58,124 nt of DNA from Phycisphaerales bacterium (GTDB lineage Bacteria; Planctomycetota; Phycisphaerae; Phycisphaerales; SM1A02). Positions within the stretch are counted from its first letter, which is position 1. The number at the start of each line of letters is the position of its first letter. This document shows, piece by piece, positions 7,490-16,754 of this stretch. The notes below the pieces were generated by a model. The model saw only the letters and a program-made list of their open reading frames with translations, had not been told where the DNA came from and did no database searches. The translations under genes and the position numbers were made by a program. Location of the stretch: contig JASMKH010000016.1 of NCBI GenBank assembly GCA_030749435.1, positions 1 to 58,124 on the forward strand, read 5' to 3'.

Positions 7490-8926
7490 CTACGCCTGGC
7501 AGGAGCAGCAAGCCGTCATCAGATCGAAGAGGCGGTCCAGAGTGGTCTCGCCCTCCATGGCCATGATGAGACTCCGCAGGTCAAGGCAGGCCGCGTCGCC
7601 GACGACGCCCGTGCCGAGCGCGTTGAACTTGACGGCAATCTCTTCCTCGGTCATTGGGTCACGAGGGTCACCCTTGGGGACATCGACCCGCTCGGTAAAC
7701 GAGGTTCCGTCCGTCAGCGTGATCGTGACCTGGCTCGGCTGGAACTTGGGGAAGAGCGCCTCGAACTCCTCGTTCGGAACGACCTTGATCTTGTCCATGA
7801 CCGGGATGAGCGACGGGTCGTCGATCCGCTCCTGCTTGAACTGCAGGGGCGTCACCATTCCGTCCACCAACCCAACGGCCAGCGAATAGGGCAGGCTGTG
7901 ATCCGCCGTCTCCTTGCTGGTCGGTCGGTACTTCGCCGGGTCGCCCAGAATGTCAGCAGCCCGGGCGATGACTTCGACTTTGATCTCTGTGACGTCGTCA
8001 GGATTCACATCGTTTGACTTGACGATCTTCATCATCGCCGTGAGCGGCGCGTGGCTGAGGGCCTCGATGGGGAACGACTTCATGCCGCAGTCGAGAATCT
8101 TCCAGTGGCACTTCGGGCACGTGGGAAGGTCCTCGGTGAGCATGTTCAGGTGGAAGGCACCGCCGAACTTCTCGAAGCAGTGGACGAGTCCCTCTTTGCC
8201 ATCGATCACGTGCTCGGGGCCGCTGTACCCGCGGGCGGCGAGCAGGGCCGCCTCGACACCGCTTCGGGTCGCCATCGGGTCGACGGTGTTCTTCATGTTG
8301 GTGAGTTTGCCAGCGGTCACGGCACCGAGGCACATGCTCGGGCTCGCGCTGATGCCGATCGCCTGTTGAATCTGATCGGCTGGCAGGCCCAGCATCCGAC
8401 CGGCCACGATCGGCGAGGCGATGCACGTGATCGTCGCGTGATGCCAGCCGTACTCACGAACGCCGGGATCACCGAACTCCGCAAGTCGCATCTCAATCTC
8501 ATGACCGATGCAGGTGCCGAGAATGAGATCTTTGCCCGAGAGGCCGTTCATCTCGCAGATCGAGAGCGCCGCAGGGATGATGTCGGAGGGATGCGCTGGA
8601 TCTGCCTTCCAGTAGATGTCGTTGTAGTCCATTGCCCGGATGCACAGGGCATTGAGCATGGCCGCCATCACCGGGTCCGTCTTGAAGCCGCTTCCGAACA
8701 CGGTGCAGGTCTCGGCGCCACCCATCTGCCGCGCGTGGTCGAGGAAGATCTCGACATCGTGCTGCTGGCTGCCGCCGAGCGCGCAGCCGAAGGAGTCGTA
8801 CAGGTACAACTTGGCACACTGCACGGCCTCGGGGCTGAGATCCTCATAGGTGAGGTTCGCCGCCCACTCGGCGAGTTGATAACTGATGAAATCGGTGTTC
8901 TGCTTGCTGGTGTCGTGACCACCCAT
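7490..8926 (-). CDS. MmgE/PrpD family protein (2-methylcitrate dehydratase-like)
   Basis: 478 aa from ATG 8926; AGGAGAG lies about 7 nt upstream. The sequence fits MmgE/PrpD throughout: LYLYDSFGCALGGSQ, NALCIRAMDYNDIYW (substrate-site Asp), HPSDIIPAALS, GHEIEMRLAE, GWHHATITCIASPIVAGRMLGL, and in the second domain the Pro/Gly-rich TDGTSFTERVDVPKGDPRDP lid. Members dehydrate 2-methylcitrate or isomerise and decarboxylate related tricarboxylates; exact substrates vary. It starts 13 nt behind an isocitrate/isopropylmalate-type dehydrogenase, so the two are co-transcribed, which points to citrate-like substrates. No PrpB or PrpC partner is in the window, so the propionate pathway cannot be assigned. 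Confidence 0.85.
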   Translation of the reverse strand: MGGHDTSKQNTDFISYQLAEWAANLTYEDLSPEAVQCAKLYLYDSFGCALGGSQQHDVEIFLDHARQMGGAETCTVFGSGFKTDPVMAAMLNALCIRAMDYNDIYWKADPAHPSDIIPAALSICEMNGLSGKDLILGTCIGHEIEMRLAEFGDPGVREYGWHHATITCIASPIVAGRMLGLPADQIQQAIGISASPSMCLGAVTAGKLTNMKNTVDPMATRSGVEAALLAARGYSGPEHVIDGKEGLVHCFEKFGGAFHLNMLTEDLPTCPKCHWKILDCGMKSFPIEALSHAPLTAMMKIVKSNDVNPDDVTEIKVEVIARAADILGDPAKYRPTSKETADHSLPYSLAVGLVDGMVTPLQFKQERIDDPSLIPVMDKIKVVPNEEFEALFPKFQPSQVTITLTDGTSFTERVDVPKGDPRDPMTEEEIAVKFNALGTGVVGDAACLDLRSLIMAMEGETTLDRLFDLMTACCSCQA

Positions 8927-8939
8927 GGCGGGACTCTCC

Positions 8940-10085
8940 TCAGGCGTTGACGGGACTCTGCAGACGGCGGGCGATTTCTTGAGCAACTTCCGTTGTGGAG
9001 TTGCCGTTGCCACGCCCCTTGATGTCGTAGGTGGCGATGTTGCCCTCGGTGATCACGTCGGCAACGGCCTTCTCCAGCCGCGCGGCCTCGTCGGTCTCAC
9101 CGAGCCAGTCGAGCATCATCTTGGCGGTGAGCAACATCGCGATGGGGTTGACCACATCCTGCCCGGCATACTTCGGCGCGCTTCCGTGCGTCGGCTCGAA
9201 GACGGCATAGTCATCACCGATGTTGGCCGCACAGGCGAAACCGAGGCCGCCCACAAGACCCGCCGCCAGATCGCTGATGATGTCGCCGAACATGTTCTCG
9301 GCTACCAGTACGTCGTAGTCGTTCGGGCTCTTCAGGAGCCACATGCACATGGCGTCGATGTTGGCTTCCCACGCCTCGATTCCGGGGTAGTCCTTGGCAA
9401 CCTCACGGAAGACGCGGGTCATCAGGCCACCGGTCTCACGAAGCACATTGGGCTTCTCGACCAGCGTCACAGACTTGCGGCCGAACTTCCGGGCGTACTC
9501 GAATGACTGGCGGCAGATGCTCTCACAGCCCTGTCTGGACATGATTCGCGTGGACAGAGCGACGTTCTCGAGGCCCTTGTCCTTCCACTTCACCATCTTC
9601 GGGTTGTCGCAGAGTGCCTCGTAGATCTTCTCCGGAAGCGGGAACCACTCCACGCCGCCGTAGGAGCCCTCGGTGTTCTCACGGAAGACGACAAGATCGA
9701 CGTCGTCGCCCCGGTAGTTGAGCGGGTTGCCGGGGTATGCCTTGCACGGCCGCAGGTTCGTGTGCAGATTGAACATCTGCCGCAGCTTCACGATCGGGCT
9801 GAAGTACACCAGACCCTTGTCCTGCAGTTCCGGCGCGAGTTCGTCGTGAGCCTCGTCGCGTGGCTTGCTCGTGATCGCGCCGAAGAGCGCCGCATCGGTG
9901 CCTTTGAGGGTCTCGATCGTGCGGTCGGGCAGCGGATTGCCCTCTTTACACCAGAACTCCCAACCAATGTCCGCATGGACGTACTCGGCGTCGAAGTTCA
10001 TGGCATCGAGCACGATGCGAGTAGCATCCATGACGTCGTTTCCGACGCCGTCTCCGGGCATCCAGGCGATCCGATACTTGGCCAT
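8940..10085 (-). CDS. NAD(P)-dependent isocitrate/isopropylmalate dehydrogenase family enzyme
   Basis: 381 aa from ATG 10085; Shine-Dalgarno AAAGGAG 10 nt upstream. Beta-decarboxylating dehydrogenase motifs: PGDGVGNDV at the N-terminus, LRPCKAYPGNPL and FRENTEGSYGGVEW (substrate-binding loop), SRIM-type ALSTRIMSRQG, VEKPNVLRETGG, NIDAMCMWLLKSP, AENMFGDIISDLAAGLVGG and EPTHGSAPKYAGQ. The NTEGSYGG form and length favour the NAD-dependent isocitrate (or homoisocitrate) group over bacterial NADP-Icd (~415 aa), but 3-isopropylmalate or tartrate-type activity is not excluded. Its operon partner is an MmgE/PrpD protein, and an aconitase and citrate-cleavage genes lie on the same strand upstream, so isocitrate is the likeliest substrate. 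Confidence 0.85.
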   Translation of the reverse strand: MAKYRIAWMPGDGVGNDVMDATRIVLDAMNFDAEYVHADIGWEFWCKEGNPLPDRTIETLKGTDAALFGAITSKPRDEAHDELAPELQDKGLVYFSPIVKLRQMFNLHTNLRPCKAYPGNPLNYRGDDVDLVVFRENTEGSYGGVEWFPLPEKIYEALCDNPKMVKWKDKGLENVALSTRIMSRQGCESICRQSFEYARKFGRKSVTLVEKPNVLRETGGLMTRVFREVAKDYPGIEAWEANIDAMCMWLLKSPNDYDVLVAENMFGDIISDLAAGLVGGLGFACAANIGDDYAVFEPTHGSAPKYAGQDVVNPIAMLLTAKMMLDWLGETDEAARLEKAVADVITEGNIATYDIKGRGNGNSTTEVAQEIARRLQSPVNA

Positions 10086-10113
10086 TGGTCGTGGGCTCCT
10101 TTGAAGAGGGCCC

Positions 10114-10119
10114 ATTGTA
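10114..10119 (-). promoter_or_regulatory. -10 hexamer TACAAT for the dehydrogenase-prpD unit
   Basis: TACAAT (10119-10114, minus) lies 28 nt before the start codon, giving a leader of about 20 nt that contains AAAGGAG. Nearest plausible promoter after the efflux operon; no clear -35. Confidence 0.5.
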
Positions 10120-10183
10120 GGGAATAGCCCGCCTCGACGACGGGCCCGCTCCGCTGGCGTGGGCGAGCCTCCCCGCAACTGGG

Positions 10184-10687
10184 CTACTTCACGATCGGCG
10201 TCGCCGACCCGGTGACTCGGGATCCGTCGGGCTTCTCGATTTCGATCCACCACCGCGGTTCGGCTGGCAGCGGATCGGGGGCCATGGCGTGGATGTCGTA
10301 GTCATCGTGTGAGGGGGCGTACACACCCTTCCCAACGTAGGACAGCGTGCGGTCCTCACCGCCGATCCAAACCCGAACGATCGTCTGGCCGCCGTCGTTG
10401 TAGGGGAGTTTGACGACGAGATGTCCCTCCTGCCCGGCAACGAGCGGCCCGTGTCCCTGCGCCAGTTCCACCCTCATGCCGTCAATCGTCGCCGGGGCGA
10501 TCGCGACCTCGTCGTCGTGGGCGTGGCCATGATCTGCCTCGCTGGGCCGCGGATGCTCCGAGTCCGCTGCATGGGTGGAGCCGTCGGCATGGGTATGGGT
10601 GTCTGCCGGATCGGCCTGGCCGCATCCGGCGAGCAGCAATGCCCCGAACGCGAGGGCGGGCATGAGTGAGCGTGGTGAGATGGTCAT
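10184..10687 (-). CDS. His-rich lipoprotein, last gene of the metal-efflux operon
   Basis: 167 aa. The N-terminus is a lipoprotein signal ending LLAGCG (Cys near residue 22). A His/Asp-rich stretch follows (DTHTHADGSTH and DHGHAHDDE), then a beta-rich domain of about 100 residues. I do not recognise the domain. Gene starts 25 nt after the RND pump gene and is probably co-transcribed. A periplasmic metal-binding or sensing lipoprotein assisting the pump is a reasonable inference, since His clusters bind Cu, Zn, Ni or Co. Confidence 0.65.
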   Translation of the reverse strand: MTISPRSLMPALAFGALLLAGCGQADPADTHTHADGSTHAADSEHPRPSEADHGHAHDDEVAIAPATIDGMRVELAQGHGPLVAGQEGHLVVKLPYNDGGQTIVRVWIGGEDRTLSYVGKGVYAPSHDDYDIHAMAPDPLPAEPRWWIEIEKPDGSRVTGSATPIVK

Positions 10688-10712
10688 GGGAGCCTCCTAT
10701 GGGTGGAACAGG

Positions 10713-13700
10713 TCAGGACGAGGTATTGGTTTCACGCCGGCAGATGAGCGAGTAGCCCGCGGGAACCACGATGAGATTGAGAAACGTCGAGGTCATCAAA
10801 CCCCCCAGGATGACGACCGAGAGCGGGGCCAGGATTTCGTTTCCGGCCTGCGATCCCTTGATCACGATGGGCACGAGGGCCAACGCCGCAGTAAGGGCGG
10901 TCATGAGGATGGGCACGAGCCGCTCCAGCGAACCCCGCACGATCGCCTCGTGCGGCAGGCATCCCTCACACCGCATGAGGTGGCTGTAATGGTTGACGAG
11001 CAGAATGCCGTTGCGAACAGCAATGCCGAAGAGTGTGATGAATCCGACGAGGCTCGCGATCGACACGACCGGTGCGACGTATCGCCCCGCTCCGAACAGG
11101 CCTGCGATGTTCGAGAAGATGCCGGGTGACTCGGACAGGAAGATCGCGACGATCCCTCCGATGAGTGCCAGTGGCAGGTTCACCATCACCAGCAGCGCCA
11201 CCGGCACCGACCCAATCGCCAGATGCAGCAGAATGAGCATGATCAGCAGCACCACGGCGCCGAAGGTCAGGATCGTTCGGCTCGCCGACTGCTGCGCCTC
11301 GAACTGCCCGCCGTATCGCACGCTGACGCCATAGCGATGGGCGATGGGATCGACGAGGCCCTGCACTTCCTCAACAAGATCACCGAGGTTGAAGCCGTCA
11401 GCGACGTTGAGTGACACCACCGCCTTGCGGCGTGTGTTCTCACGAGCGATGAGGTTCGATGTCAGTTCCGGGCCGATGACCGCAACATCGTCCAGTCGTG
11501 CGAGCGCCCCTCCCTGCCCACGAAGAACGAGTTGCCGCAGATCGTCGACCGTCGCTCGCTCGGCATCTGCCAGCCGCACGACCAGGTCGTACCGGCGAGG
11601 CCCGTCGTTGATCTCGTCTACTTTGAGGCCGTGAATCGCCGCGCGAACCTGCGATGCGGCCGCCTGCGGCGTCAACCCCAACGCGGCGAGCGCCGCAGGC
11701 TGATACGAAACGGGAATCGACTCCACCAGCACTTCGCGATTGGCCGCAACGTCGCGAGCGCCGGGAAGGTTCGTGAGCACCGCATTGATCTCGCTGGCGA
11801 CCGTTCTGAGAACACCGAGATCCTCGCCGTACACATTGATCGCGATGGCTGCGGGCGTCCCCGAGAGAATGTGGCTCAGGCGATGCTGAATCGGCTGGCC
11901 GATATTGGCCGTCACCCCGGGCACCGTGGCGAGTGCGCGCGTGATCTCTCGCCGAATCGCGACGTCGTCGAATCCGGGCTTCACCGTGACTTCGAGTTCG
12001 GAGTTGCTCACCGGCTCGGCATGCTCGTCTCGCTCGGCCCGCCCCGTACGCCGCGTCACGCTTCGGACACCGTCCACCTCAAGAAGTTGCTGCTCAACGG
12101 CCGAGGCCAGGCGGTCGCTCGCCGTCAGCGACGTGCCGGGCGGCGCAAAGAGCCCGACTGTGAAGGTCCCCTCGCGGAACTCGGGCAGGAAGGACGTCCC
12201 GAACGAGGAGGCCAACCACAACGACAGCACCGTCGCCAACCCGGCAAGCGAGAGGACGACCCCACGCCGCCGGATCGCGGCCCGCAGAATCGGCTCGTAC
12301 ATCCGCTTGAGCCATCGCACCAGGCCACCGTCGCGGGACTCCCGGGGCGTCGGCAGGGCATGCAGCAGATAGCGGCACATCGCCGGGGTCACCGTCAGCG
12401 CCACGAGCAGCGACGCCATGATGGACACCATGAACGCGAGCCCGAGCGGGCGGAAGAACCTGCCCTCAATTCCGTCGAGGAACATGAGCGGGACGAACAC
12501 GAGCGCGATAATGAGCGTCGCGAAGACCATCGCGGGCCTGATCTCGTTGCTGGCATCAAAGATCACCGCGACCTTGCTTTGACGCGATGCCGTTGGCCGC
12601 ACGGCATTCTCCCGAAGCCTCCGAAAGACGTTCTCGACATCGATGATGGCGTCGTCAACCAGGCTGCCCACCGCGATGGCGAGCCCGCCGAGCGTCATCA
12701 CATTGATCGACTCGCCTGCCCAGTCAAGTACGAGCAGGGTGATCGCCATCGAGACGGGCAGGGCCATCAACGTGATGAGCGTCGTTCGCAGGTTGACCAG
12801 GAACAACACCAGAATGATCGCGACGATGATGGCCGCGTCCCGCAACGCGTGAATGACGTTGGAAACCGAAAGGTCGATCAGGTCCGACTGCCGGAACACC
12901 TGCCGATTGATACGCACCCCGCGGGGCATGGAGGCTTCAACCGCGTCGAGCGCCATGTCGATGCGGTCGGTGATGACGAGCGTATTGGTCCCGGGCGCCT
13001 TCTGAATCGTCATCACGACGGCGGGAACGCCACCGTCGGCGCCGGTCCCGCGTCTTGGCGCAGCGCCGAGCCGCACCTCGGCGACATCGCCGATCGTGAC
13101 AGGGACTCCGTCATGCCAGGTGACGATCGTTCCCGAGACGTCTTCCACCGACCGCACACGGCCGCGTTGACGCACCGGCAACTCAAGGCCTCCGACGTCC
13201 GGAAGGTAGCCGGCGCTGAGCGTACTGTGAGCGGCATCGGCCGCCGCTGCCACGTCCACCATCGTGAGGTCGTGCAGCCGAAGCCGCTCCTGCTCGACGA
13301 TGACCTGATACTCGGGAAGTTCTCCCCCGATGACCGAGACCTGCGCGACGCCCGGCACCGCCAGAAGCCGGTTTCGCAACTCGAACTCGGCGTAGGCGCG
13401 AAGTTCGAGCGGTGACACCGTTCGCTCCGGCGACGACACGGCCAACAGCATGATCTCCCCGGTGATGCTCGTGATCGGAGTCAATTCAGCATGGGCGCCC
13501 GCCGGCAGATCATCCCGGACCGTGTCGAGCCGCTCCGAAACGAGTTGCCGGGCGCGGTAGATATCGGTTCCCCAGTCGAACTCGACCCACGCGATCGACA
13601 GCCCCATGGCGCTGCTCGATCGGACTCTTCGTACGCCGGAGGCGCCATTGACGGCAGTCTCGATCGGGAAGGTCACGAACTGCTCCACTTCGTCCGCAGC

Positions 13701-13868
13701 CAGCCCCGGCGATTCGGTCATGATGACGACGGTCGGCGCATTGAGTTCGGGGAAGACGTCCACGGGCGCCTCCCGAATCCGGAACATCGCGGCACCAAGA
13801 ATGACGCCCGCGCACAGCAGCACCATGGCGGCGTGGTCGATCGAAAATTGAATGAGCTTCTTGAGCAT
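10713..13868 (-). CDS. Heavy-metal RND efflux pump, inner-membrane transporter (CusA/CzcA family)
   Basis: 1051 aa, normal for CusA/CzcA. It starts LIQFSIDHAAMVLLCAGVIL (first TM) and continues APVDVFPELNAPTVVI, the N-terminal signature of the HME-RND group. The proton-relay TM4 segment LVDDAIIDVENVF near residues 401-413 carries the acidic residues of heavy-metal pumps, in the DDxxxDxEN form rather than the DGAxxxVEN of CzcA, so the metal cannot be assigned. Two large periplasmic loops and two TM blocks are present. It exports metal ions with a fusion protein and an outer-membrane channel, both encoded just upstream. Starts 15 nt after the fusion-protein gene. Confidence 0.93.
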   Translation of the reverse strand: MLKKLIQFSIDHAAMVLLCAGVILGAAMFRIREAPVDVFPELNAPTVVIMTESPGLAADEVEQFVTFPIETAVNGASGVRRVRSSSAMGLSIAWVEFDWGTDIYRARQLVSERLDTVRDDLPAGAHAELTPITSITGEIMLLAVSSPERTVSPLELRAYAEFELRNRLLAVPGVAQVSVIGGELPEYQVIVEQERLRLHDLTMVDVAAAADAAHSTLSAGYLPDVGGLELPVRQRGRVRSVEDVSGTIVTWHDGVPVTIGDVAEVRLGAAPRRGTGADGGVPAVVMTIQKAPGTNTLVITDRIDMALDAVEASMPRGVRINRQVFRQSDLIDLSVSNVIHALRDAAIIVAIILVLFLVNLRTTLITLMALPVSMAITLLVLDWAGESINVMTLGGLAIAVGSLVDDAIIDVENVFRRLRENAVRPTASRQSKVAVIFDASNEIRPAMVFATLIIALVFVPLMFLDGIEGRFFRPLGLAFMVSIMASLLVALTVTPAMCRYLLHALPTPRESRDGGLVRWLKRMYEPILRAAIRRRGVVLSLAGLATVLSLWLASSFGTSFLPEFREGTFTVGLFAPPGTSLTASDRLASAVEQQLLEVDGVRSVTRRTGRAERDEHAEPVSNSELEVTVKPGFDDVAIRREITRALATVPGVTANIGQPIQHRLSHILSGTPAAIAINVYGEDLGVLRTVASEINAVLTNLPGARDVAANREVLVESIPVSYQPAALAALGLTPQAAASQVRAAIHGLKVDEINDGPRRYDLVVRLADAERATVDDLRQLVLRGQGGALARLDDVAVIGPELTSNLIARENTRRKAVVSLNVADGFNLGDLVEEVQGLVDPIAHRYGVSVRYGGQFEAQQSASRTILTFGAVVLLIMLILLHLAIGSVPVALLVMVNLPLALIGGIVAIFLSESPGIFSNIAGLFGAGRYVAPVVSIASLVGFITLFGIAVRNGILLVNHYSHLMRCEGCLPHEAIVRGSLERLVPILMTALTAALALVPIVIKGSQAGNEILAPLSVVILGGLMTSTFLNLIVVPAGYSLICRRETNTSS

Positions 13869-13883
13869 TGCTGCCTTCTCCGG

Positions 13884-15245
13884 TCAGTGCTCTTCCGCGT
13901 GCCATGTGCCGTCGGCGTGGAAGTGCCCCCCCGTCCGACTCATGCCGTCAACCTGACTTGCCAGATTCAACTCGTACGCGCCGTCCACGACGACCTCGTC
14001 GCCGACAGCCAGCCCACTGTTGACGACCACCCATCGCCCGTCATCCGTCCCCAGATCGGCCTCCACTCGAATCACCCGGTTCGGATCCTGGGGATCGCGG
14101 CGGAAGAAGACATGCCTCATGCCGTCCTTCACGACCGCCGCTCGCGGAATCGCGACGGCGGCACCCCCGGACGACTCGTCAACGAGTTCAAGAAACGCCG
14201 ATACGCCGGGGCGCATCCACGATCGATGCGTCAGCGGCGTGGCGAGAACCGCCACCGTTCGCTGGGCGGGTTCGGCCTCCAGGCCGATGGTGACATCGCA
14301 CTGCACGCCCCCGTCGGCCCCCCCGGGGTGGGCGGGAGGCACGATCGTTCCCTGCGGAGCCTCACCGATCCTCGGAAGATCGGACTGCATCGCCATGCCG
14401 CGCAGCCGCACCTGATCTGGCACGACGCTCGAGAGGACCTGCGAGGGCGGCTCCGCGTAACCGCCATCTGTCACTGACAGCGACTCGATGATGCCCGGCT
14501 GGGTCGCCCGAACGTCAATCCAGTCGATCGTTCGATACGCGGGCATCTCCGTCCCGTCGTGCTCGACCGGTTCCACCAACTCCTGTTCGGCAATCCCGGT
14601 TGCGGCCGAGGCGCGGTGCAGTGCGTGCCTGCGAGTCCGGCGGGCATTGGCCAGATGGGTTTCGGCCCGCCCGATCTCGGCCCGCAGGCCCGGGATCCCA
14701 GCCTCCAATGTTGCCACCTCGGCCTCCATGCCCGCGTTGCGAACCCCCGCCTCCGAGAGCACGGCAAGACGATCGCTGAGGATCTCGATCCGCCTTGATG
14801 CCGCCTCGAGCGCCGCCCGGGCCACGTCGATTGCTGCTCGAGATGAATCGATGTCCTGTTCGGCCTCGATGATCTCGTGCTGCACTTCGGGCCACTTGGG
14901 TGAGCGCAGGCGATACAGCAGGTCGCCGGGGACCACCGAATCGAACTGATTCACCTCAAGATGCACCGCGCCCGGCAGCGCCAGCCGGTACTCATGCCTT
15001 GCCCGGGGAAGGAGTTCGAACGATCCGGGAATACGAATGGTCCGATCCACGTGCCGCCGCTGGGCCGTCGCGAAACTCATGCCAAGATTGCGGCGGACCG
15101 TCGGCGGAATGTCGATCCGGTTGCTCGGCGCGGCGGCGGACTTCGGTGCCGGAGCGGACGCCGCATCCTCCCGCTCACACCCCAGGCCAACCAGTATCGC
15201 CAACACCACCGCCATCGATCTGTTCGTGTACTTCACGCTCATCAT
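13884..15245 (-). CDS. RND efflux periplasmic adaptor (membrane fusion protein), lipoprotein
   Basis: 453 aa. The N-terminus has a hydrophobic signal ending LVGLGC, a likely lipobox. IDIPPTVRRNLGMSFATA and RLALPGAVHLEVNQFDSVVPGDLLYRL form the CusB/CzcB-like barrel-lipoyl part. A long helical hairpin (about residues 125-215) is Ala/Glu/Arg-rich, followed by the second lipoyl half with a final beta-barrel. The C-terminus ends His-rich (HFHADGTWHAEEH), suggesting extra metal binding. Start overlaps the stop of the outer-membrane factor by ATGA, so the two are translationally coupled. Links pump and outer-membrane channel. Confidence 0.88.
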   Translation of the reverse strand: MMSVKYTNRSMAVVLAILVGLGCEREDAASAPAPKSAAAPSNRIDIPPTVRRNLGMSFATAQRRHVDRTIRIPGSFELLPRARHEYRLALPGAVHLEVNQFDSVVPGDLLYRLRSPKWPEVQHEIIEAEQDIDSSRAAIDVARAALEAASRRIEILSDRLAVLSEAGVRNAGMEAEVATLEAGIPGLRAEIGRAETHLANARRTRRHALHRASAATGIAEQELVEPVEHDGTEMPAYRTIDWIDVRATQPGIIESLSVTDGGYAEPPSQVLSSVVPDQVRLRGMAMQSDLPRIGEAPQGTIVPPAHPGGADGGVQCDVTIGLEAEPAQRTVAVLATPLTHRSWMRPGVSAFLELVDESSGGAAVAIPRAAVVKDGMRHVFFRRDPQDPNRVIRVEADLGTDDGRWVVVNSGLAVGDEVVVDGAYELNLASQVDGMSRTGGHFHADGTWHAEEH

Positions 15246-16672
15246 GGAACAACCTCTTGGGTAGGAATCACAGAATGCGGGGCCGGGCCGCCGTCACTTT
15301 GAATCACGGGCAACGCAGGGTGCGGGGCGTGAGCCGCCGTCGTGAGCCGGGCAAGATCAACGCCGACCAGTGCAGCCTGCAGTCTGGCCTCGATCAACTC
15401 GCCGCAGATCTCGCCTTCGCGGATCAGACTCTCAAGCAGCACGTCAATGCCCACTTCGCCGAGTTCCACCATGCGGCGTGCGGTGGCAACCTGACGCTCG
15501 ACAATCGGGACGATGTCCTCTTCCAGAGTGCGCAGACCCGCAGCGGCTGCACGCTGGCGTGCCTGCACGTTCTGAAAGTGCCCGGCCAATCGTTCATACT
15601 CGGTTTCATAGGCTGCCCGGGCCAGTTCACGCGCCGCTCGAGCCTCGGCGATTCCCTTCACGTTCGCGTTGAGAATCGGAATCGGGATAGCGCCGAACAG
15701 TCCGATTCGCGACTGTCCCTGGTCACGTTCATATAGCGGGCCAAGCACGAGATCGGGGTACTGTTTGCGAATCTCAAGCAGCAGAGTCTGTTCGGCAACC
15801 TCGTACTGGGCTCGAAGCCGCTGGAGCGTCAAGGTCTCCACCCGATCGACGCCGGTACGGGCCGCGGGTGCAGCCTGCAACGTCGGCACGCATTGGATCG
15901 GCGCGTTCGGTGAGAGGCCCATGCACTGCCGCACACGGAGCATCCACGCCTCCGCATCAGCGGTGGCCCGACGAACCGCCTGTCGCTGAAGGGCCCGCTC
16001 AAGGTCGAACAGGCCAGTCGTCGTCGCGGGCATCTCACCGGCGTTGGCCAACCTCGCCGCCGCAGCAGCAAGCGGCTCGAGCGACGCCAGCAATCGGCTG
16101 GCCTGTTCCCCGCGGACGAGGGCCGAGGACCACCGCAGCCATGCTGCCCTGAGATCGAGCCGGGTCGCCCACTCCTGTTCGGCGATTTCCGTCAGCGCCA
16201 CGCGCAGCGCCGCCCCCGCTTTGGCCTTCTCGGCTTCAAGACGGCCGGAAATCGGAATGGTCAAGGCCAGTCCGGGGGTGATCACCCACGGCGAGGGAAC
16301 GCCTTGGGTCACCCGCAGCAGGTCGAACGAGAACTCGGGATCGGCCCACCGGCCAGCCTCCCCAGCACGAGCCGCGACGATTCCGGCGCGGAGTCGCTGC
16401 AGTCGCAGGTCGGGGTTGTACACCAACGCGACGACCTCGGCCTCTTCGAGCGTCAGCCCGTCGGTCGGGTCGAAGACGCCGCCATCCCCGGTCTCCGCCA
16501 GTCGATCCGCCAGTGCGCGGATCGACTCGTCGCCGGGAGTGCGGGCACTCCAGGCAAGGTGATGCGATTCGAGGTCGAGTGGCCTCGGCTCGTAGTGTTG
16601 GCAGCCCGTTGGGAGGACCGCGACGCCGATCAGCGCAGCGGCGATCAGGGGCCGTGACGATATGGACAGCAC
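15242..16672 (-). CDS. Outer-membrane efflux channel (TolC/CusC-like lipoprotein)
   Basis: 476 aa from GTG 16672. Lipoprotein signal with lipobox LPTGC near residue 24. Two OEP-type repeats: EAEVVALVYNPDLRLQRLRAG (typical 'A...NP.L' opening), PEFSFDLLR, ALTIPISGRLEAEKAKA, and in the second half YPDLVLGPLYERDQGQSR, FGAIPIPILNANVKGIAEARAA. This is the TolC-type outer-membrane alpha-barrel of an RND system. First gene of the overlapping efflux unit; the His-rich exported protein lies 82 nt upstream on the same strand. Confidence 0.88.
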   Translation of the reverse strand: MLSISSRPLIAAALIGVAVLPTGCQHYEPRPLDLESHHLAWSARTPGDESIRALADRLAETGDGGVFDPTDGLTLEEAEVVALVYNPDLRLQRLRAGIVAARAGEAGRWADPEFSFDLLRVTQGVPSPWVITPGLALTIPISGRLEAEKAKAGAALRVALTEIAEQEWATRLDLRAAWLRWSSALVRGEQASRLLASLEPLAAAAARLANAGEMPATTTGLFDLERALQRQAVRRATADAEAWMLRVRQCMGLSPNAPIQCVPTLQAAPAARTGVDRVETLTLQRLRAQYEVAEQTLLLEIRKQYPDLVLGPLYERDQGQSRIGLFGAIPIPILNANVKGIAEARAARELARAAYETEYERLAGHFQNVQARQRAAAAGLRTLEEDIVPIVERQVATARRMVELGEVGIDVLLESLIREGEICGELIEARLQAALVGVDLARLTTAAHAPHPALPVIQSDGGPAPHSVIPTQEVVP

Positions 16673-16754
16673 ACGAATGCTCCGGTCGATTCATCAATGA
16701 GATGACACGCCGCGGCAGAGTGCCAGCGGCGACACAGCGGTACGTGCGATTCGA

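Noticed and set aside
11532-13415. 627-aa open frame on the plus strand inside the RND pump gene
   Set aside because: It is antisense to a complete 1051-aa RND transporter; its product is Arg/His/Gln-rich without any domain, the usual mirror frame of a GC-rich gene.
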